In this document: in pieces, positions 37,514 through 47,182 of the stretch
Numbering within the stretch: the stretch's first letter is position 1
Layout of the letters: every line of letters starts with the position of its first letter
Origin: Vibrio marinisediminis
Lineage (GTDB): Bacteria > Pseudomonadota > Gammaproteobacteria > Enterobacterales > Vibrionaceae
Length of the DNA: 64,000 nucleotides
Direction of reading: 5' to 3'
NCBI RefSeq assembly: GCF_014050145.1
Contig: NZ_JACFYF010000002.1
Location: 248,001 to 312,000 of the forward strand
Made by a program: the position numbers and the translations under genes
Notes under the pieces: model-generated
Seen by the model: the letters and a program-made list of their open reading frames with translations, nothing else
The model's database searches: none
What the model was told of the DNA's origin: nothing

Positions 37514-37939
37514 TTATTGACCAACACCAACCAACATCAGATCACGGTGTTGAGTTTGATTTTCATCAGTAATCACTGCGTAAACCGTGTCTGTGATAAA
37601 GCGTAATTTACCATTCACTTCAATACGAGCGCTCACTGCATAAGTGTGCCCTGGCTTGATCGTATTTGCATCGTAACTAAGGTTATATGCAAATGGAACT
37701 TGAGAGCCTTGTGTTTCCATAGCTTGTTCTGCAATCAAGGTTGCAGGTGCATCTGCCAGTGAAATATCTTGTAAACGAACAGTAACCACTGCGTTGTCAG
37801 GTAGAAGAATGCGCTCACGGTAAGCCACGGTACCAGTCACCGACTGTTGCATTTGCTGTTGAGAAGTTGGTTCACTTTGGCAACCCATTAGTACTGTCCC
37901 AAATACAACCGACGCCATTAACATCAGTGCTTTTTTCAT
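37514..37939 (-). CDS. ybaY: YbaY-family outer-membrane lipoprotein
   Basis: The 141-residue lipoprotein has a signal peptide ending in the lipobox VLMGC (Cys20). A beta-rich domain follows (GTVAYRERILLPDNAVVTVRLQDIS) of the YbaY/YscW type. YscW-like members act as pilotins for secretins, but YbaY itself has no settled role. An AGAGAGG ribosome site supports the start. It is flanked by atl and tesB, the same neighbourhood as in Enterobacteriaceae, so this is an old syntenic block. Confidence 0.88.
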   Translation of the reverse strand: MKKALMLMASVVFGTVLMGCQSEPTSQQQMQQSVTGTVAYRERILLPDNAVVTVRLQDISLADAPATLIAEQAMETQGSQVPFAYNLSYDANTIKPGHTYAVSARIEVNGKLRFITDTVYAVITDENQTQHRDLMLVGVGQ

Positions 37940-38124
37940 ATTGCCTCTCTATGAGAATAAAAAACGGTGTTCTGTGAAATTATAATCGCGTTCATGCATA
38001 GTGTCATTGTGATTCGTCCATTCTTAACCGATTCTTGACTATGTTAGTTTTTGTTAATAACTGATCTACACTGAAGATTATTTTTGTAGAATAGACTCAG
38101 ATTTTTTTATTGGATAACAACACT

Positions 38125-38985
38125 ATGAGCAAACCATTAAATGAGCTACTTAGCTTGCTGCAATTGGAGAAGCTAGAAGAAGGCTTATTCAGAGGGCAAA
38201 GTGAAAACCTTGGCTTGCCGCAAGTGTACGGCGGTCAAGTCATTGGACAAGCTCTTTCGGCTGCCCGCTATACCGTTGACCCAGATCGCACAGTTCACTC
38301 ATTCCACAGCTACTTCCTCTACCCTGGCGATCCTGAGAAGCCAATCATTTACGATGTAGAGAACCTGCGCGACGGTAGAAGTTTCAGTACTCGCCGAGTG
38401 AAAGCGATACAAAATGGTCGACCTATTTTTTATCTCACCGCTTCTTACCATGGCGAAGCTCCAGGGTTTGAGCATCAAAACAGCATGCCAACCATTCCCG
38501 GACCAGAAAATTTTGCCTCGGAATCTGAATTAGCTGCCAAAATTGCCCACTTCCTGCCTGAGAAGATACAAAAAATCTTTTGTGGTGAAAAACCAATAGA
38601 AATGCGCCCTGTCACTGTCGTAAATCCATTGAAGCCTGAGAAAGTTGAAGCAAAGCAATATCTGTGGATTAAAGCCAACGGTGAATTGCCAGACAACCAA
38701 CTGATTCACCAATATCTACTTGGCTACGCATCGGACTGGGGTTTCTTGGTTACCGCCTTGCACCCACATGGGGTATCACTGCTGACTCCGAAACTGCAAG
38801 TCGCCACAATTGACCACTCAATTTGGTTCCATCGCCCGTTTAAAATGGATGAATGGTTGCTTTACGTGATTGAAAGTCCTACCGCCAGTAATACACGCGG
38901 ATTAGTACGGGGCGAAATTTATAACCGCCAAGGTGATCTCGTTGCAAGTGCGATACAAGAAGGCGTGATGCGCTTTACTGATTAA
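38125..38985 (+). CDS. tesB: Acyl-CoA thioesterase II
   Basis: The 286-residue enzyme has the double hot-dog fold of TesB and closely follows E. coli ([35 protein letters not shown]). The catalytic triad residues are in place: Asp in TIDHSIWFH, Thr in SNTRGLV and Gln in IQEGVMR. It hydrolyses medium- and long-chain acyl-CoA to free fatty acid and CoA in the cytosol. The ATG at 38125 was preferred to an upstream TTG because it matches the E. coli N-terminus MSQALKNLL. It is divergent from ybaY. Confidence 0.95.
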   Translation: MSKPLNELLSLLQLEKLEEGLFRGQSENLGLPQVYGGQVIGQALSAARYTVDPDRTVHSFHSYFLYPGDPEKPIIYDVENLRDGRSFSTRRVKAIQNGRPIFYLTASYHGEAPGFEHQNSMPTIPGPENFASESELAAKIAHFLPEKIQKIFCGEKPIEMRPVTVVNPLKPEKVEAKQYLWIKANGELPDNQLIHQYLLGYASDWGFLVTALHPHGVSLLTPKLQVATIDHSIWFHRPFKMDEWLLYVIESPTASNTRGLVRGEIYNRQGDLVASAIQEGVMRFTD

Positions 38986-39013
38986 CCTCCAGCCTTTTCT
39001 CCGCACTTTTTAA

Positions 39014-39035
39014 GAGGAGCATTTCAATGCTCCTC
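39014..39035 (+). terminator. Hairpin downstream of tesB
   Basis: A nine-base-pair stem (GAGGAGCAT/ATGCTCCTC) with a TTCA loop lies 28 bases after the tesB stop. No T run follows it, so it may protect the 3' end or be a weak terminator. Confidence 0.5.
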
Positions 39036-39184
39036 ACATAGTAAACTTATTCAGTCATACCCCATCACACCCATCAGCTATAGAAAATAATTCTCCTATC
39101 AGCGCAAATTAGCGCCAATTTAGTGAAGGTTTTCTCCCGTTTTATAGGTAAATTATTACCATAAGACATGTTAGGAGATAATCT

Positions 39185-40252
39185 ATGTGCACTGATCATG
39201 ACTGGATCAACAATGCTATTGGCAAGATTGAAGCCGATTACCAACGCTCAGCCGACACACATTTAATCAAGCTTGATTTGCCGTGCATAAACGGTATTGA
39301 TATCTATCTTAAAGATGAAAGCACTCATCCAACAGGTTCTCTCAAACACCGCCTAGCTCGCTCTCTTTTTCTATACGCAATTTGTAATGGCTGGGTCGGA
39401 CCAAAAACAACTATCATTGAATCATCCTCAGGTAGTACAGCCGTATCTGAAGCCTATTTTGCTCGCCTACTTGGCTTACCTTTTGTTGCAGTAATGCCAA
39501 AATCGACCGCACGCAAAAAAATAGAGCAGATTGAATTTTACGGTGGTAAAGCACATCTAGTTGACCATACTGACCAAATCTATGCAGAGTCACATCGCTT
39601 AGCGCGAGAACTCAATGGCCACTATATGGATCAGTTCACCTACGCAGAACGTGCAACTGACTGGCGCGGTAATAACAACATTGCTAACTCAATTTTTAGC
39701 CAAATGAAGCTAGAAGAGCACCCGGTACCAACATGGGTAGTTATGAGTGCAGGCACTGGTGGTACATCAGCCACGATTGGTCGCTTTATTCGCTACCAAA
39801 AACACAACACAAAGTTATGCGTAGTCGACCCTAACAATTCCGTTTTCTACGACTTCTACCACACCGGAAACACTGAGTTAACGAGTGAATTGGGCAGTAA
39901 AATAGAAGGGATTGGGCGCCCTCGCGTAGAGCCAAGCTTTATTCCAGGAGTGGTTGATGAAATGCGAAAGGTTGCCGATACGGCATCCGTTGCAACCGCT
40001 CATTGGCTGGAGAAGGTATTAGGTCGTAGAGTTGGAGCATCAACCGGTACGAATGTATACGGCGCACTAAAGCTTGCCAGCGAAATGAAGCTGCGTGGTG
40101 AGAGTGGCTCAATCGTCACATTACTTTGCGACAGCGGCGAGCGCTATTTAGATACCTATTACAACCCTGAATGGGTCGCAAACAACATTGGTGACTTACA
40201 GTCACACCTAGCGCAACTAGAAGCTTTTGAAAGCACAGGGTCTATTGATTAA
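39185..40252 (+). CDS. PLP-dependent cysteine synthase-family enzyme, cysteine desulfhydrase-like
   Basis: The 355-residue fold-type II PLP enzyme has the PLP lysine in [10 protein letters not shown] (about residue 55), the substrate-binding ESSSGSTAV loop, and a glycine-rich phosphate clamp ([11 protein letters not shown]). It differs from CysK/CysM by its longer C-terminus and by [18 protein letters not shown]. This pattern resembles the Cds1-type L-cysteine desulfhydrase group, which releases H2S, pyruvate and ammonia from cysteine. A strong AGGAG ribosome site is present. It is monocistronic, with a palindromic terminator after it. Exact activity is not established. Confidence 0.82.
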   Translation: MCTDHDWINNAIGKIEADYQRSADTHLIKLDLPCINGIDIYLKDESTHPTGSLKHRLARSLFLYAICNGWVGPKTTIIESSSGSTAVSEAYFARLLGLPFVAVMPKSTARKKIEQIEFYGGKAHLVDHTDQIYAESHRLARELNGHYMDQFTYAERATDWRGNNNIANSIFSQMKLEEHPVPTWVVMSAGTGGTSATIGRFIRYQKHNTKLCVVDPNNSVFYDFYHTGNTELTSELGSKIEGIGRPRVEPSFIPGVVDEMRKVADTASVATAHWLEKVLGRRVGASTGTNVYGALKLASEMKLRGESGSIVTLLCDSGERYLDTYYNPEWVANNIGDLQSHLAQLEAFESTGSID

Positions 40253-40282
40253 TATTTGCGCCATCTGATAATCAAATAACAC

Positions 40283-40306
40283 AATGGGCATCAATTGATG
40301 CCCATT
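40283..40306. terminator. Bidirectional terminator (24-base perfect palindrome)
   Basis: AATGGGCATCAA followed by its exact reverse complement forms a hairpin with ten base pairs and an AATT loop between two convergent genes; short T runs occur on both sides. Confidence 0.7.
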
Positions 40307-40375
40307 TCCTATATTCACCGCCACATTTTCTAATGTTGTCTCTTTGCTCACATTAGAAGTCATAGCCAGTAAAGA

Positions 40376-40693
40376 TCATTTTTTTTGACGAGCCTCAAAT
40401 GCAGCAAGCTGCTCTGGTGTGGCCGCTGGTTGATGGTTTTGTTTCCATTCGTCGTAAGTCATACCATAAACGCGTTCACGAGCGTCATCAATATCCAGCG
40501 CTAACCCTTTTGTTTCCGCTTCTGCTTTATACCATTTGCTAAAACAGTTACGGCAGAAGCCGCCTAGGATCATAAGATCGATGTTTTGCACATCTTTGTT
40601 CTCATCAAGATGCGAGAGTAGCTTACGAAATACCGCCGCATCCAGTGAATCTTGTTGTTGTTGAGTCAGATTTTTATATTTAAATTCAGCCAC
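40376..40693 (-). CDS. DUF1244-family small protein
   Basis: The 105-residue cytosolic protein contains GGFCRNCFSKWY and RVYGMTYDEWK, both typical of DUF1244. The start was set at GTG 40693 because AAGGA lies seven bases upstream. The upstream ATG at 40729 overlaps a TATAAT box (40728-40733), so transcription probably begins after it. The paired cysteines could bind a metal, but no function is known. It sits between a terminator and convergent genes, as a single-gene unit. Confidence 0.82.
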   Translation of the reverse strand: MAEFKYKNLTQQQQDSLDAAVFRKLLSHLDENKDVQNIDLMILGGFCRNCFSKWYKAEAETKGLALDIDDARERVYGMTYDEWKQNHQPAATPEQLAAFEARQKK

Positions 40694-40748
40694 TTCACTT
40701 TCCTTATTTTTAATTTTGTTGTGCTCCATTATACGCGATAGATAAAAA

Positions 40749-40775
40749 AACGCCCAAGCGATTCGCTTAGGCGTT
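40749..40775 (-). terminator. Terminator after the Tim44-like gene
   Basis: The stem AACGCC-x-AAGCG with CGCTT-x-GGCGTT (one mismatch) is followed by seven T on the minus strand, ahead of the DUF1244 promoter. Confidence 0.8.
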
Positions 40776-40807
40776 TTCAATATATCAGTGACGAGTCAAT
40801 CGAAGGA

Positions 40808-41683
40808 TTATCCTTGGATACCCACGATTAGCCACGGTGCGTTTGCAACCGTTAGATCGCGCTCTAAGTGCCAGATATCAGCGATATCTTCTTCAACACC
40901 TTCAACTGAGTCACGGTAGCGACCGCTAAACTGCAAGCTAAGTTGAGCTTTACTTGCATCGTGATCTGCTCGAACAATTTCCGCATCCACATACATCACA
41001 TCAGTATGTTGATCGCCTTCCAACTTCGCACGTTCTTCTTTCAAATCTGCAAACAGACTTGGTGATACGTACTCTTCAATAGTCTCAAGTTGGTTGTGAT
41101 TCCACGCACCTTGTAGAATGCGGTAGTGTTCACGCGCACCGTTTACAAATGCCGCTTGGTCAAAACCCGGTGGGTAGTTATGTGGTACATCCGTTTGTGC
41201 GCCAAAACCACCAAAGCCGCCTTGGTTTACGTTTTGTGGTTGCTCGAAGTTATGGACGTTAGGTTGCTCAAACTTTGGTGCAGAACCGCCATAAGCGTGC
41301 TGCTGACGCTGCTGATTCATACTACCCTGCTTAGCACCAAGCATTCCACGCATCAGTTTGAAGATAACAAACGCAATCAAGCCCATAATCAGAATATCCA
41401 TAAATTGGATACCCTCAAAAGCACCGCCAAAGAAGGCTGCTAATAAACCACCCGCTAGCAAACCGCCTAAAATACCACCCATCAAGCCTTTTTTGCTTGA
41501 GGCTTTTTTCGTAGTTTGATCTTTGCCGATGCTATTCGTATTTTGTTGCTGCTGCTTTGGTGCCGGAGCGGTCTTAAAGCTTTTACCAAAAGACTTACCA
41601 CCACCAAACCTTTTAGCTTCAGCTATAGGCGTAATGGCGACTGAAACCATCAACAACGCCACAAGAGAAAAAAGTCGTTTCAT
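40808..41683 (-). CDS. Tim44-like domain membrane protein
   Basis: The 291-residue protein starts with a signal sequence (MKRLFSLVALLMVSVAITPIAEA). A basic Gly/Lys/Gln-rich linker and two hydrophobic segments follow (GGILGGLLAGGLLAAFFGG and FMDILIMGLIAFVIFKLM). A flexible Gln/Asn/Gly stretch precedes a C-terminal Tim44-like domain (about 175-291; AREHYRILQGAWNHNQLETI). Bacterial members are widespread and of unknown role; the domain is shared with the mitochondrial import motor component. An AAGGA ribosome site supports the start. It is monocistronic. Confidence 0.85.
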   Translation of the reverse strand: MKRLFSLVALLMVSVAITPIAEAKRFGGGKSFGKSFKTAPAPKQQQQNTNSIGKDQTTKKASSKKGLMGGILGGLLAGGLLAAFFGGAFEGIQFMDILIMGLIAFVIFKLMRGMLGAKQGSMNQQRQQHAYGGSAPKFEQPNVHNFEQPQNVNQGGFGGFGAQTDVPHNYPPGFDQAAFVNGAREHYRILQGAWNHNQLETIEEYVSPSLFADLKEERAKLEGDQHTDVMYVDAEIVRADHDASKAQLSLQFSGRYRDSVEGVEEDIADIWHLERDLTVANAPWLIVGIQG

Positions 41684-41864
41684 GTGTTTCCTTTAGGGTA
41701 CGAGGCTGAGTTTGTCACTCACTCGCATTAATTTTAGTTAGGATCTTAATCTTAGCTTTATAGAGACGATAAAGATAGATTCCGCAGCTGATATGATGTA
41801 TCAGAATATTGCAAATTTGCGATGCTGTTTAGTTGACGCTCTATGAGCTCCCCCCTAGAATATC

Positions 41865-41875
41865 GAACATTGTTC
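41865..41875. promoter_or_regulatory. Putative TetR autoregulatory operator
   Basis: GAACA-T-TGTTC lies 18 bases before the preferred TetR start. It shares half-sites with the two palindromes before yeiH but has a one-base rather than two-base centre, so it may be a weaker site. Confidence 0.4.
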
Positions 41876-41893
41876 ATTTTTGTCTACACCACT

Positions 41894-42484
41894 ATGGCTC
41901 GAAGAAACGATCACACACGCGAACAACTCATTGCCCTTACGCTTAATGCGGTGAAGCAATTTCTAAATGAAAGCTCACACCATGAATTAAGCCTGCGCAA
42001 GATTGCCCAAATGATTGGTTATGTACCAAGCACCCTAGTTAACGTCTTCGGAAGCTATAACCTTTTATTACTTCACGCTGTCGCACAAACACTTGATGAG
42101 CTATCGAGTGAAGCAAAAAAAGTGGTATTAAGCAGCCAAGATCCAAATGAAGCTTTGTATCAACTCGCTTATTGCTACCATGATTTTGCCCAACGTCATC
42201 CATACCGTTGGCAGCTAATCTTTGAGCACAATATGAATGGCGATCCATTACCAGAATGGCAAAATGACCGCATCGATAATATGACAGGCATGTTGGAAGG
42301 TCTACTCCGACAACTTGCCCCAAATCGTAGTGAAAAGGAAGTGATTCAAGCAAGTCGTGTTTTATGGTCTGGCGTACATGGTATTACACTACTCAGCGTC
42401 GATGATAAATTCTTTGCTTCTGAGCCTATCGACGGTAATGAACTGATTAAAAACCTACTTTCTAACTATCTGACGAACTGGTAA
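41894..42484 (+). CDS. TetR-family transcriptional regulator
   Basis: The 196-residue regulator has an N-terminal helix-turn-helix (about 10-60; LSLRKIAQMIGYVPSTLVNVF) and a C-terminal TetR ligand domain (WSGVHGITLLS near the end, the WHG-type subgroup). The ATG at 41894 was preferred to 41843, because the longer reading would cover a palindromic operator candidate and adds a stretch unlike TetR proteins. It is 16 bases from the MFS-acyltransferase gene, so the two are one operon. Similar palindromes lie before yeiH downstream. It probably senses a lipid or anion-related ligand, but this is inference. Confidence 0.87.
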   Translation: MARRNDHTREQLIALTLNAVKQFLNESSHHELSLRKIAQMIGYVPSTLVNVFGSYNLLLLHAVAQTLDELSSEAKKVVLSSQDPNEALYQLAYCYHDFAQRHPYRWQLIFEHNMNGDPLPEWQNDRIDNMTGMLEGLLRQLAPNRSEKEVIQASRVLWSGVHGITLLSVDDKFFASEPIDGNELIKNLLSNYLTNW

Positions 42485-42500
42485 AGCAAAAGGATCTGCA

Positions 42501-44375
42501 ATGCCCCATCAAACCCAAACGTCACTTTTACGCCAACGACGTTTTCTTCCTTATTTTGTCACACAGTTTTTTGGGGCATTCAACGACAACATATTCAAAA
42601 ACGTTTTATTGCTGTTTGTCGCTTTTGCCAGCGTTAACGCACTACCCGTTTCAAGCAATCTATTTATCAACCTGGCTGCAGGTTTATTTATCCTGCCTTT
42701 CTTTCTGTTTTCGGCATCTGCTGGGGTCTTAGCGGACAAATATGAAAAAGCCGGCTTTATTCGTAAAGTAAAACTGGCTGAAATCGGCATCATGTTGCTC
42801 GGTGCAATCGGTTTTATAACTGAAAGCTATCTTATCTTGCTTGTATTGCTATTTTTGATGGGGACGCAATCTGCTTTTTTTGGTCCGGTCAAATACGCAC
42901 TATTGCCTCAACAGTTAAAACCCAACGAACTTGTTTCTGGTAATGCCCTAGTTGAAACAGGGACATTTCTTGCCATTCTCATTGGTACTATTGGAGCAGG
43001 CATTATCGCGTCTTCAGCTTATGCCAATTACGTTGCTGCCGCTTGTGTCGTGCTATTTGCACTGTTTGGTTACCTCTCTAGCCGCCACATTCCAGAGGCT
43101 CCTGCGGCAGCTCCAAACCTCTCTTTTCGTTGGCAACCTATCAAGCACACTAAGAATACACTGGCGATAGCTAAGTCCGATCGCGTTGTATTTCAATCTA
43201 TTATGGCTATCAGTTGGTTTTGGTTCCTTGGCGCGGCTTATTTAACTCAATTTCCAAACTTCACCAAAATCTATCTAAATGGCAACGAAAGCTCAGTCTC
43301 TTTTTTGCTCGCGCTTTTTTCAGTCGGTATTGCGATCGGCTCACTAGCCTGCGACAAACTATCAAATCATAGAATTGATGTTGGCATCGTACCATTAGGC
43401 AGTTTTGGTATTACGATTTTTGGTTGGCTAATGGCGAGTTCTATCCCTGAAAACCTGCCTCAGTTTGACAGCTTTTCACAGTTTATTGGCTACCAACCTC
43501 TATGGGCATTATTTGCTTATTTATTGCTGCTAGGCGCTTCTGGGGGCATCTTCATCGTGCCGCTCTATGCATTAATGCAGCAAAGAGCAAAAGTGACTGA
43601 ACGCGCTCAAGTGATTGCGGCTCTTAATATCTATAACTCACTGTTTATGGTGGGCAGTGCCATTTTGGGCATTGTTAGTCTGACGGTTCTTGAGCTATCG
43701 ATACCACAACTGTTTTCGCTGTTGGCTGCACTCAATCTACTCGTTGCCGGCTATCTGTTCTTCCAAGTGCCTATTTTTGTTGTGCGTTTTTTGCTGTGGA
43801 TTATCACCCACACCATGTATCGTGTTACGCATAAGAACTTGCATAACCTGCCTGAAAAAGGTGGCGCGCTGATTGTGTGTAACCATGTGAGTTATATGGA
43901 TGCACTGCTGCTTAGCGGCGCTTACCCTCGTTTGATTCGCTTTGTGATGCAAGAAGAGTACGCCAACTTACCGCCAATCCGTCGCTTCTTAAAACGTGCT
44001 GGCGTTATCCCAATATCTTCCACCAATCGTGGCTCTATTCGTCGTGCATTTAATCAAGTAGAGCAAGATTTAAATGATGGTCACATTGTGTGTATCTTCC
44101 CGGAAGGACATCTCACCAGTAGTGGCGAAATCGAAGAGTTTATGCGTGGGATGGACATTATTTTACGTCGTAGCCCAGTACCGGTGATCCCTATGGCACT
44201 TAAAGGTTTATGGGGCAGCTATTTTAGCCGTTACAAGGGTCAAGCTTGTAAGGGCCGACCAACTCGATTTTGGTCTAAGGTTGAGATTGAAGCAGGAGAG
44301 CCTGTGTCACCCGAGCAAGCAACGACACAAACGATGCACCAAAAAGTCAGCGAGTTACGCGGCGACTGGCGCTAA
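42501..44375 (+). CDS. MFS transporter fused to PlsC-type acyltransferase
   Basis: The 624-residue inner-membrane protein has an N-terminal major-facilitator domain (about 10-420, twelve helices; FFGAFNDNIFKNVLLLF as in LplT) joined to a C-terminal acyltransferase domain (about 430-610). Its motifs are NHVSYMD (the H-x4-D active site near residue 460) and FPEGHLT. This couples a lysophospholipid flippase to a reacylating enzyme, as LplT and Aas do in E. coli, but no acyl-ACP synthetase domain is attached. It presumably flips lysophospholipid inward and reacylates it. An AAAGGA ribosome site supports the start. It is cotranscribed with TetR. Confidence 0.88.
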   Translation: MPHQTQTSLLRQRRFLPYFVTQFFGAFNDNIFKNVLLLFVAFASVNALPVSSNLFINLAAGLFILPFFLFSASAGVLADKYEKAGFIRKVKLAEIGIMLLGAIGFITESYLILLVLLFLMGTQSAFFGPVKYALLPQQLKPNELVSGNALVETGTFLAILIGTIGAGIIASSAYANYVAAACVVLFALFGYLSSRHIPEAPAAAPNLSFRWQPIKHTKNTLAIAKSDRVVFQSIMAISWFWFLGAAYLTQFPNFTKIYLNGNESSVSFLLALFSVGIAIGSLACDKLSNHRIDVGIVPLGSFGITIFGWLMASSIPENLPQFDSFSQFIGYQPLWALFAYLLLLGASGGIFIVPLYALMQQRAKVTERAQVIAALNIYNSLFMVGSAILGIVSLTVLELSIPQLFSLLAALNLLVAGYLFFQVPIFVVRFLLWIITHTMYRVTHKNLHNLPEKGGALIVCNHVSYMDALLLSGAYPRLIRFVMQEEYANLPPIRRFLKRAGVIPISSTNRGSIRRAFNQVEQDLNDGHIVCIFPEGHLTSSGEIEEFMRGMDIILRRSPVPVIPMALKGLWGSYFSRYKGQACKGRPTRFWSKVEIEAGEPVSPEQATTQTMHQKVSELRGDWR

Positions 44376-44399
44376 TCTAGTTTCATCAATAAACGTCAT

Positions 44400-44435
44400 T
44401 GAACAGTTGTTCATCTTTTTTGAACAGCTGTTCAA
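44400..44435. promoter_or_regulatory. Tandem palindromic operators upstream of yeiH
   Basis: TGAACA-GT-TGTTCA (44400-44413) and the perfect palindrome TTGAACA-GC-TGTTCAA (44420-44435) have centres 21 bases apart, two helical turns. A possible promoter (44447-44452 and 44469-44474) lies just downstream. They look like paired dimer sites for a TetR-type repressor, most simply the one at 41894. Confidence 0.6.
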
Positions 44436-44540
44436 TTCATTCAGACTTACTGATCGACTTCGGTAATGTAATATGGCGTTCTTTATAAGTGAGCCTTATT
44501 GCGCTCCCTCCCCCTTTAGACGCATAAGCGCACGTAAACC

Positions 44541-45464
44541 ATGAAACCATATCAACAAACCGTACCTTTTATTTTAGCCCTGCTTGCCTGTCTGACGCCT
44601 TTTGTGACTTCCCCTACCGCCTTAGTAATTGGATTTTTTCTCGCCTCATTCGGCTTAGTACCTAGCCAGGTCAACTTAGCGAAAATCACCAAGAAACTAC
44701 TGGCATACTCTATTGTTGGTCTTGGCTTTGGTATTCACTTTGAACAGGCGCTTGCTGTTACGTCCAACGGTATTGGTTTAATCATCACTTCCATTGTTGG
44801 CACGCTGGTTATTGGCTGGTGGCTTACTAAGTTACTCAAACTTGAGCAGAAACTGGGCTATTTGATTGCCGCTGGTACTGCAATTTGTGGTGGCAGTGCG
44901 ATTGCCGCTGTCTCTCCCGCGATCAAAGCCGAAGATGAAGATATCGGCTTAGCACTGGCAACCGTGTTTGTGCTCAATTCAATTGCACTCTTTGTATTCC
45001 CAGTCATTGGGCATGCATTAAACTTAGACCAACAGACATTTGGTACATGGGCGGCAATTGCCATTCACGATACGTCTTCAGTGGTCGGTGCGGCTTCCGC
45101 TTATGGTGAGGAAGCGCTCACCACAGCAACTACACTCAAGTTAGCACGTGCACTATGGATCATCCCCGTGGCGTTTTTGAGCGCATTTATCTTCCGCAAT
45201 GACTCGAAAAAGATCACCATCCCGTACTTTATCTTGTTCTATTGTGCCGCCATCGCATTTAGTGATTTATTGCCGCAATTTGAAGATGCCTATACCCTCA
45301 TTTTCGACATATCAAAACGAGCGTTAGTGGTGTGCTTATTTTTAATAGGCTGTGGAATTTCAGTTTCCAAACTGAAAGCGGCGGGGGCAAAGCCGTTGAT
45401 CTTTGGGGTGACCTTGTGGGTACTCATTTCCACCAGTTCATTAGCTTGGCTAACACTGGCGTAA
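44541..45464 (+). CDS. yeiH: YeiH-family (UPF0324) putative exporter
   Basis: The 307-residue inner-membrane protein has about ten predicted helices and the family signatures [15 protein letters not shown] and [19 protein letters not shown]0324/YeiH proteins are proposed sulfate or anion exporters; transport is not firmly shown for most. Elsewhere they often lie beside a LysR gene (yeiE), which is absent here. Instead two palindromes upstream link it to the TetR gene. No strong ribosome site is visible before the ATG. Confidence 0.87.
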   Translation: MKPYQQTVPFILALLACLTPFVTSPTALVIGFFLASFGLVPSQVNLAKITKKLLAYSIVGLGFGIHFEQALAVTSNGIGLIITSIVGTLVIGWWLTKLLKLEQKLGYLIAAGTAICGGSAIAAVSPAIKAEDEDIGLALATVFVLNSIALFVFPVIGHALNLDQQTFGTWAAIAIHDTSSVVGAASAYGEEALTTATTLKLARALWIIPVAFLSAFIFRNDSKKITIPYFILFYCAAIAFSDLLPQFEDAYTLIFDISKRALVVCLFLIGCGISVSKLKAAGAKPLIFGVTLWVLISTSSLAWLTLA

Positions 45465-45476
45465 ACCATTAAATGC

Positions 45477-45650
45477 TTAAAGCTCTTCTGGTTCAATGCA
45501 CCTCTTTTCGCGTTTCTCTTTACGGTAGTGAGTAACTAAGGCTGCCACGAAGAGAAATGCGGATAGCTCGGCTAACGATCGATAGAGTCCTTCAACTTGC
45601 GTTGCCGTGGCAATCAGTAACACCGCTCCTATTGTCAGTATCAACTTCAT
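45477..45650 (-). CDS. Small membrane protein of unknown function
   Basis: This 57-residue protein starts MKLILTIGAVLLIATATQVE at 45650, where AAGGAT lies seven bases upstream; an in-frame ATG eight codons earlier has no ribosome site. Two hydrophobic segments (about 3-18 and 26-43) precede a charged C-terminal tail (HYRKEKREKRCIEPEEL). I recognise no family. It converges on yeiH with 12 bases between the stops. Confidence 0.6.
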   Translation of the reverse strand: MKLILTIGAVLLIATATQVEGLYRSLAELSAFLFVAALVTHYRKEKREKRCIEPEEL

Positions 45651-45790
45651 TTTTATATCCTTATCGCTATCCATCGAGTTTTATTATGAATCAGCGTTAT
45701 AAGGTTGAGAAATTCAGTTTTGTACTATGACATTGCTAATTTAACTAAGTTAAATACCGTTTGCGCATACCGGCACAATAAATAAAGAAG

Positions 45791-47182
45791 TTAATCATCG
45801 TCTTTTAGCTGCGTAGCCAGCCAATCTTTTACTTGTTTACGCGAGATTTTTATACCACTTTCCAATAACGATTCAGGCATGAGAAAGTAAGCAACTGGCC
45901 ATTTGAATTTCACCAGTTTTTGCCCTAGATGTTGCTCAATTTTATCTCGCTCTGGAAGCGTGACCGCTTGTAACACTGCAACCGGTCGTTGACCAAATTC
46001 TGCCTCTGCGATTGGGACTACAATAGATTGAGTGATGCCAGGCATTTGATTGAGTACCACTTCAATCTCCTCACAGTGAATATTCTCACCTCCGGAGATG
46101 AATTGATTGTCTGCGCGTCCTTTTATCACCAACTCATCGTTGGCGGTTAATTCGCCGAGATCTTTACTATCAAACCAGCCATGCTGGTCGAGGATAGGAA
46201 CAACCTTACCTTGTTGATAGTAACCACTTGCTAGCGTCTCTCCGCCAATAAAAATACGCCCTTGCCGCAGTTCAACTTTGCGCTTTGGTAGCACTTTACC
46301 CGCGCTGTAAGTCGCATCAATACGTTTTGCGGTAACCGTCGAAGCCGCTTCAGTCATACCATAGCCCAACCACGTTTCTATGCCTTGGGCTGCAGCTTGT
46401 TGGCTTAGAATTAATGGCACATGGCTTCCGCCAAGCAATACATGGGTTAAATCCAAAGAGATCTTGGCTTGTAACAGACGGCTTAATTGAGTGGCAACAA
46501 GTGAAGCATGAGTGACATTTTTGATATCTTGTAGCAAATCACCCATGCCAATTTTTAAGCTGGCACCGGCTTGCAACCAGCGATAAACAATCGCCAACCC
46601 TGATACATGGTACATAGGTAAACTCAGTAACCAGGTATCACCAGCCGTATACTGAAAGCCCTCAAGCAAGCCTTGTGCAGAAGCGAAGTGCTGGGCATGC
46701 GTGTGAACTACCGCTTTGGGTTTGCCCATAGAGCCAGAGGTAAAAATAATGGATGCCAATGCATCAATATTGTAGTGCGAATAAAATGGGTGAGATTCGG
46801 CAGAACCATCATTATCAATGTGTAGAGTCGTCGCTATTTCACTGCATTGTTGTGACCAGATGTATTGCTGCTCATCGGTGCGATATAACGTGATGAGTTT
46901 ATCGAGAAAAGCTGATCGGGTCTGGGGCATAGTCACCGCACACACCGCACCTAGTTCCAAACAAGCTAAATAGACCAGTAACATCTCTGTACTATTTTTG
47001 CCGACACAAGTCACTACGCTGTTGGTTTGAACACCCTGTTGAGATAAGGCATCAGCATAGCTTCGCACTGTTTGGTAAAGCTCATACCAAGTATAGCGAC
47101 GGCTTGGTGTCACCAGCGCTAAACAATCTGGGCTCATAAGAGCCCAGTTTTGTAGTGGTGATTGACACATTACGCTTGCCAT
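45791..47182 (-). CDS. menE: o-Succinylbenzoate-CoA ligase
   Basis: The 463-residue enzyme is an ANL-family adenylate-forming ligase with the P-loop IIFTSGSMGKPKAVVHTH, the acyl-AMP motif GYGMTEAAST, the hinge region around DLGELTANDELVIKGRADN and a C-terminal lysine in SGIKISRKQVKDW. It converts o-succinylbenzoate to its CoA thioester in menaquinone synthesis. The start at 47182 overlaps menC by 13 bases; the next Met at 47170 overlaps by one (TAATG) and is an equal candidate. Length fits the family. Last gene of the men operon. Confidence 0.93.
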   Translation of the reverse strand: MASVMCQSPLQNWALMSPDCLALVTPSRRYTWYELYQTVRSYADALSQQGVQTNSVVTCVGKNSTEMLLVYLACLELGAVCAVTMPQTRSAFLDKLITLYRTDEQQYIWSQQCSEIATTLHIDNDGSAESHPFYSHYNIDALASIIFTSGSMGKPKAVVHTHAQHFASAQGLLEGFQYTAGDTWLLSLPMYHVSGLAIVYRWLQAGASLKIGMGDLLQDIKNVTHASLVATQLSRLLQAKISLDLTHVLLGGSHVPLILSQQAAAQGIETWLGYGMTEAASTVTAKRIDATYSAGKVLPKRKVELRQGRIFIGGETLASGYYQQGKVVPILDQHGWFDSKDLGELTANDELVIKGRADNQFISGGENIHCEEIEVVLNQMPGITQSIVVPIAEAEFGQRPVAVLQAVTLPERDKIEQHLGQKLVKFKWPVAYFLMPESLLESGIKISRKQVKDWLATQLKDDD

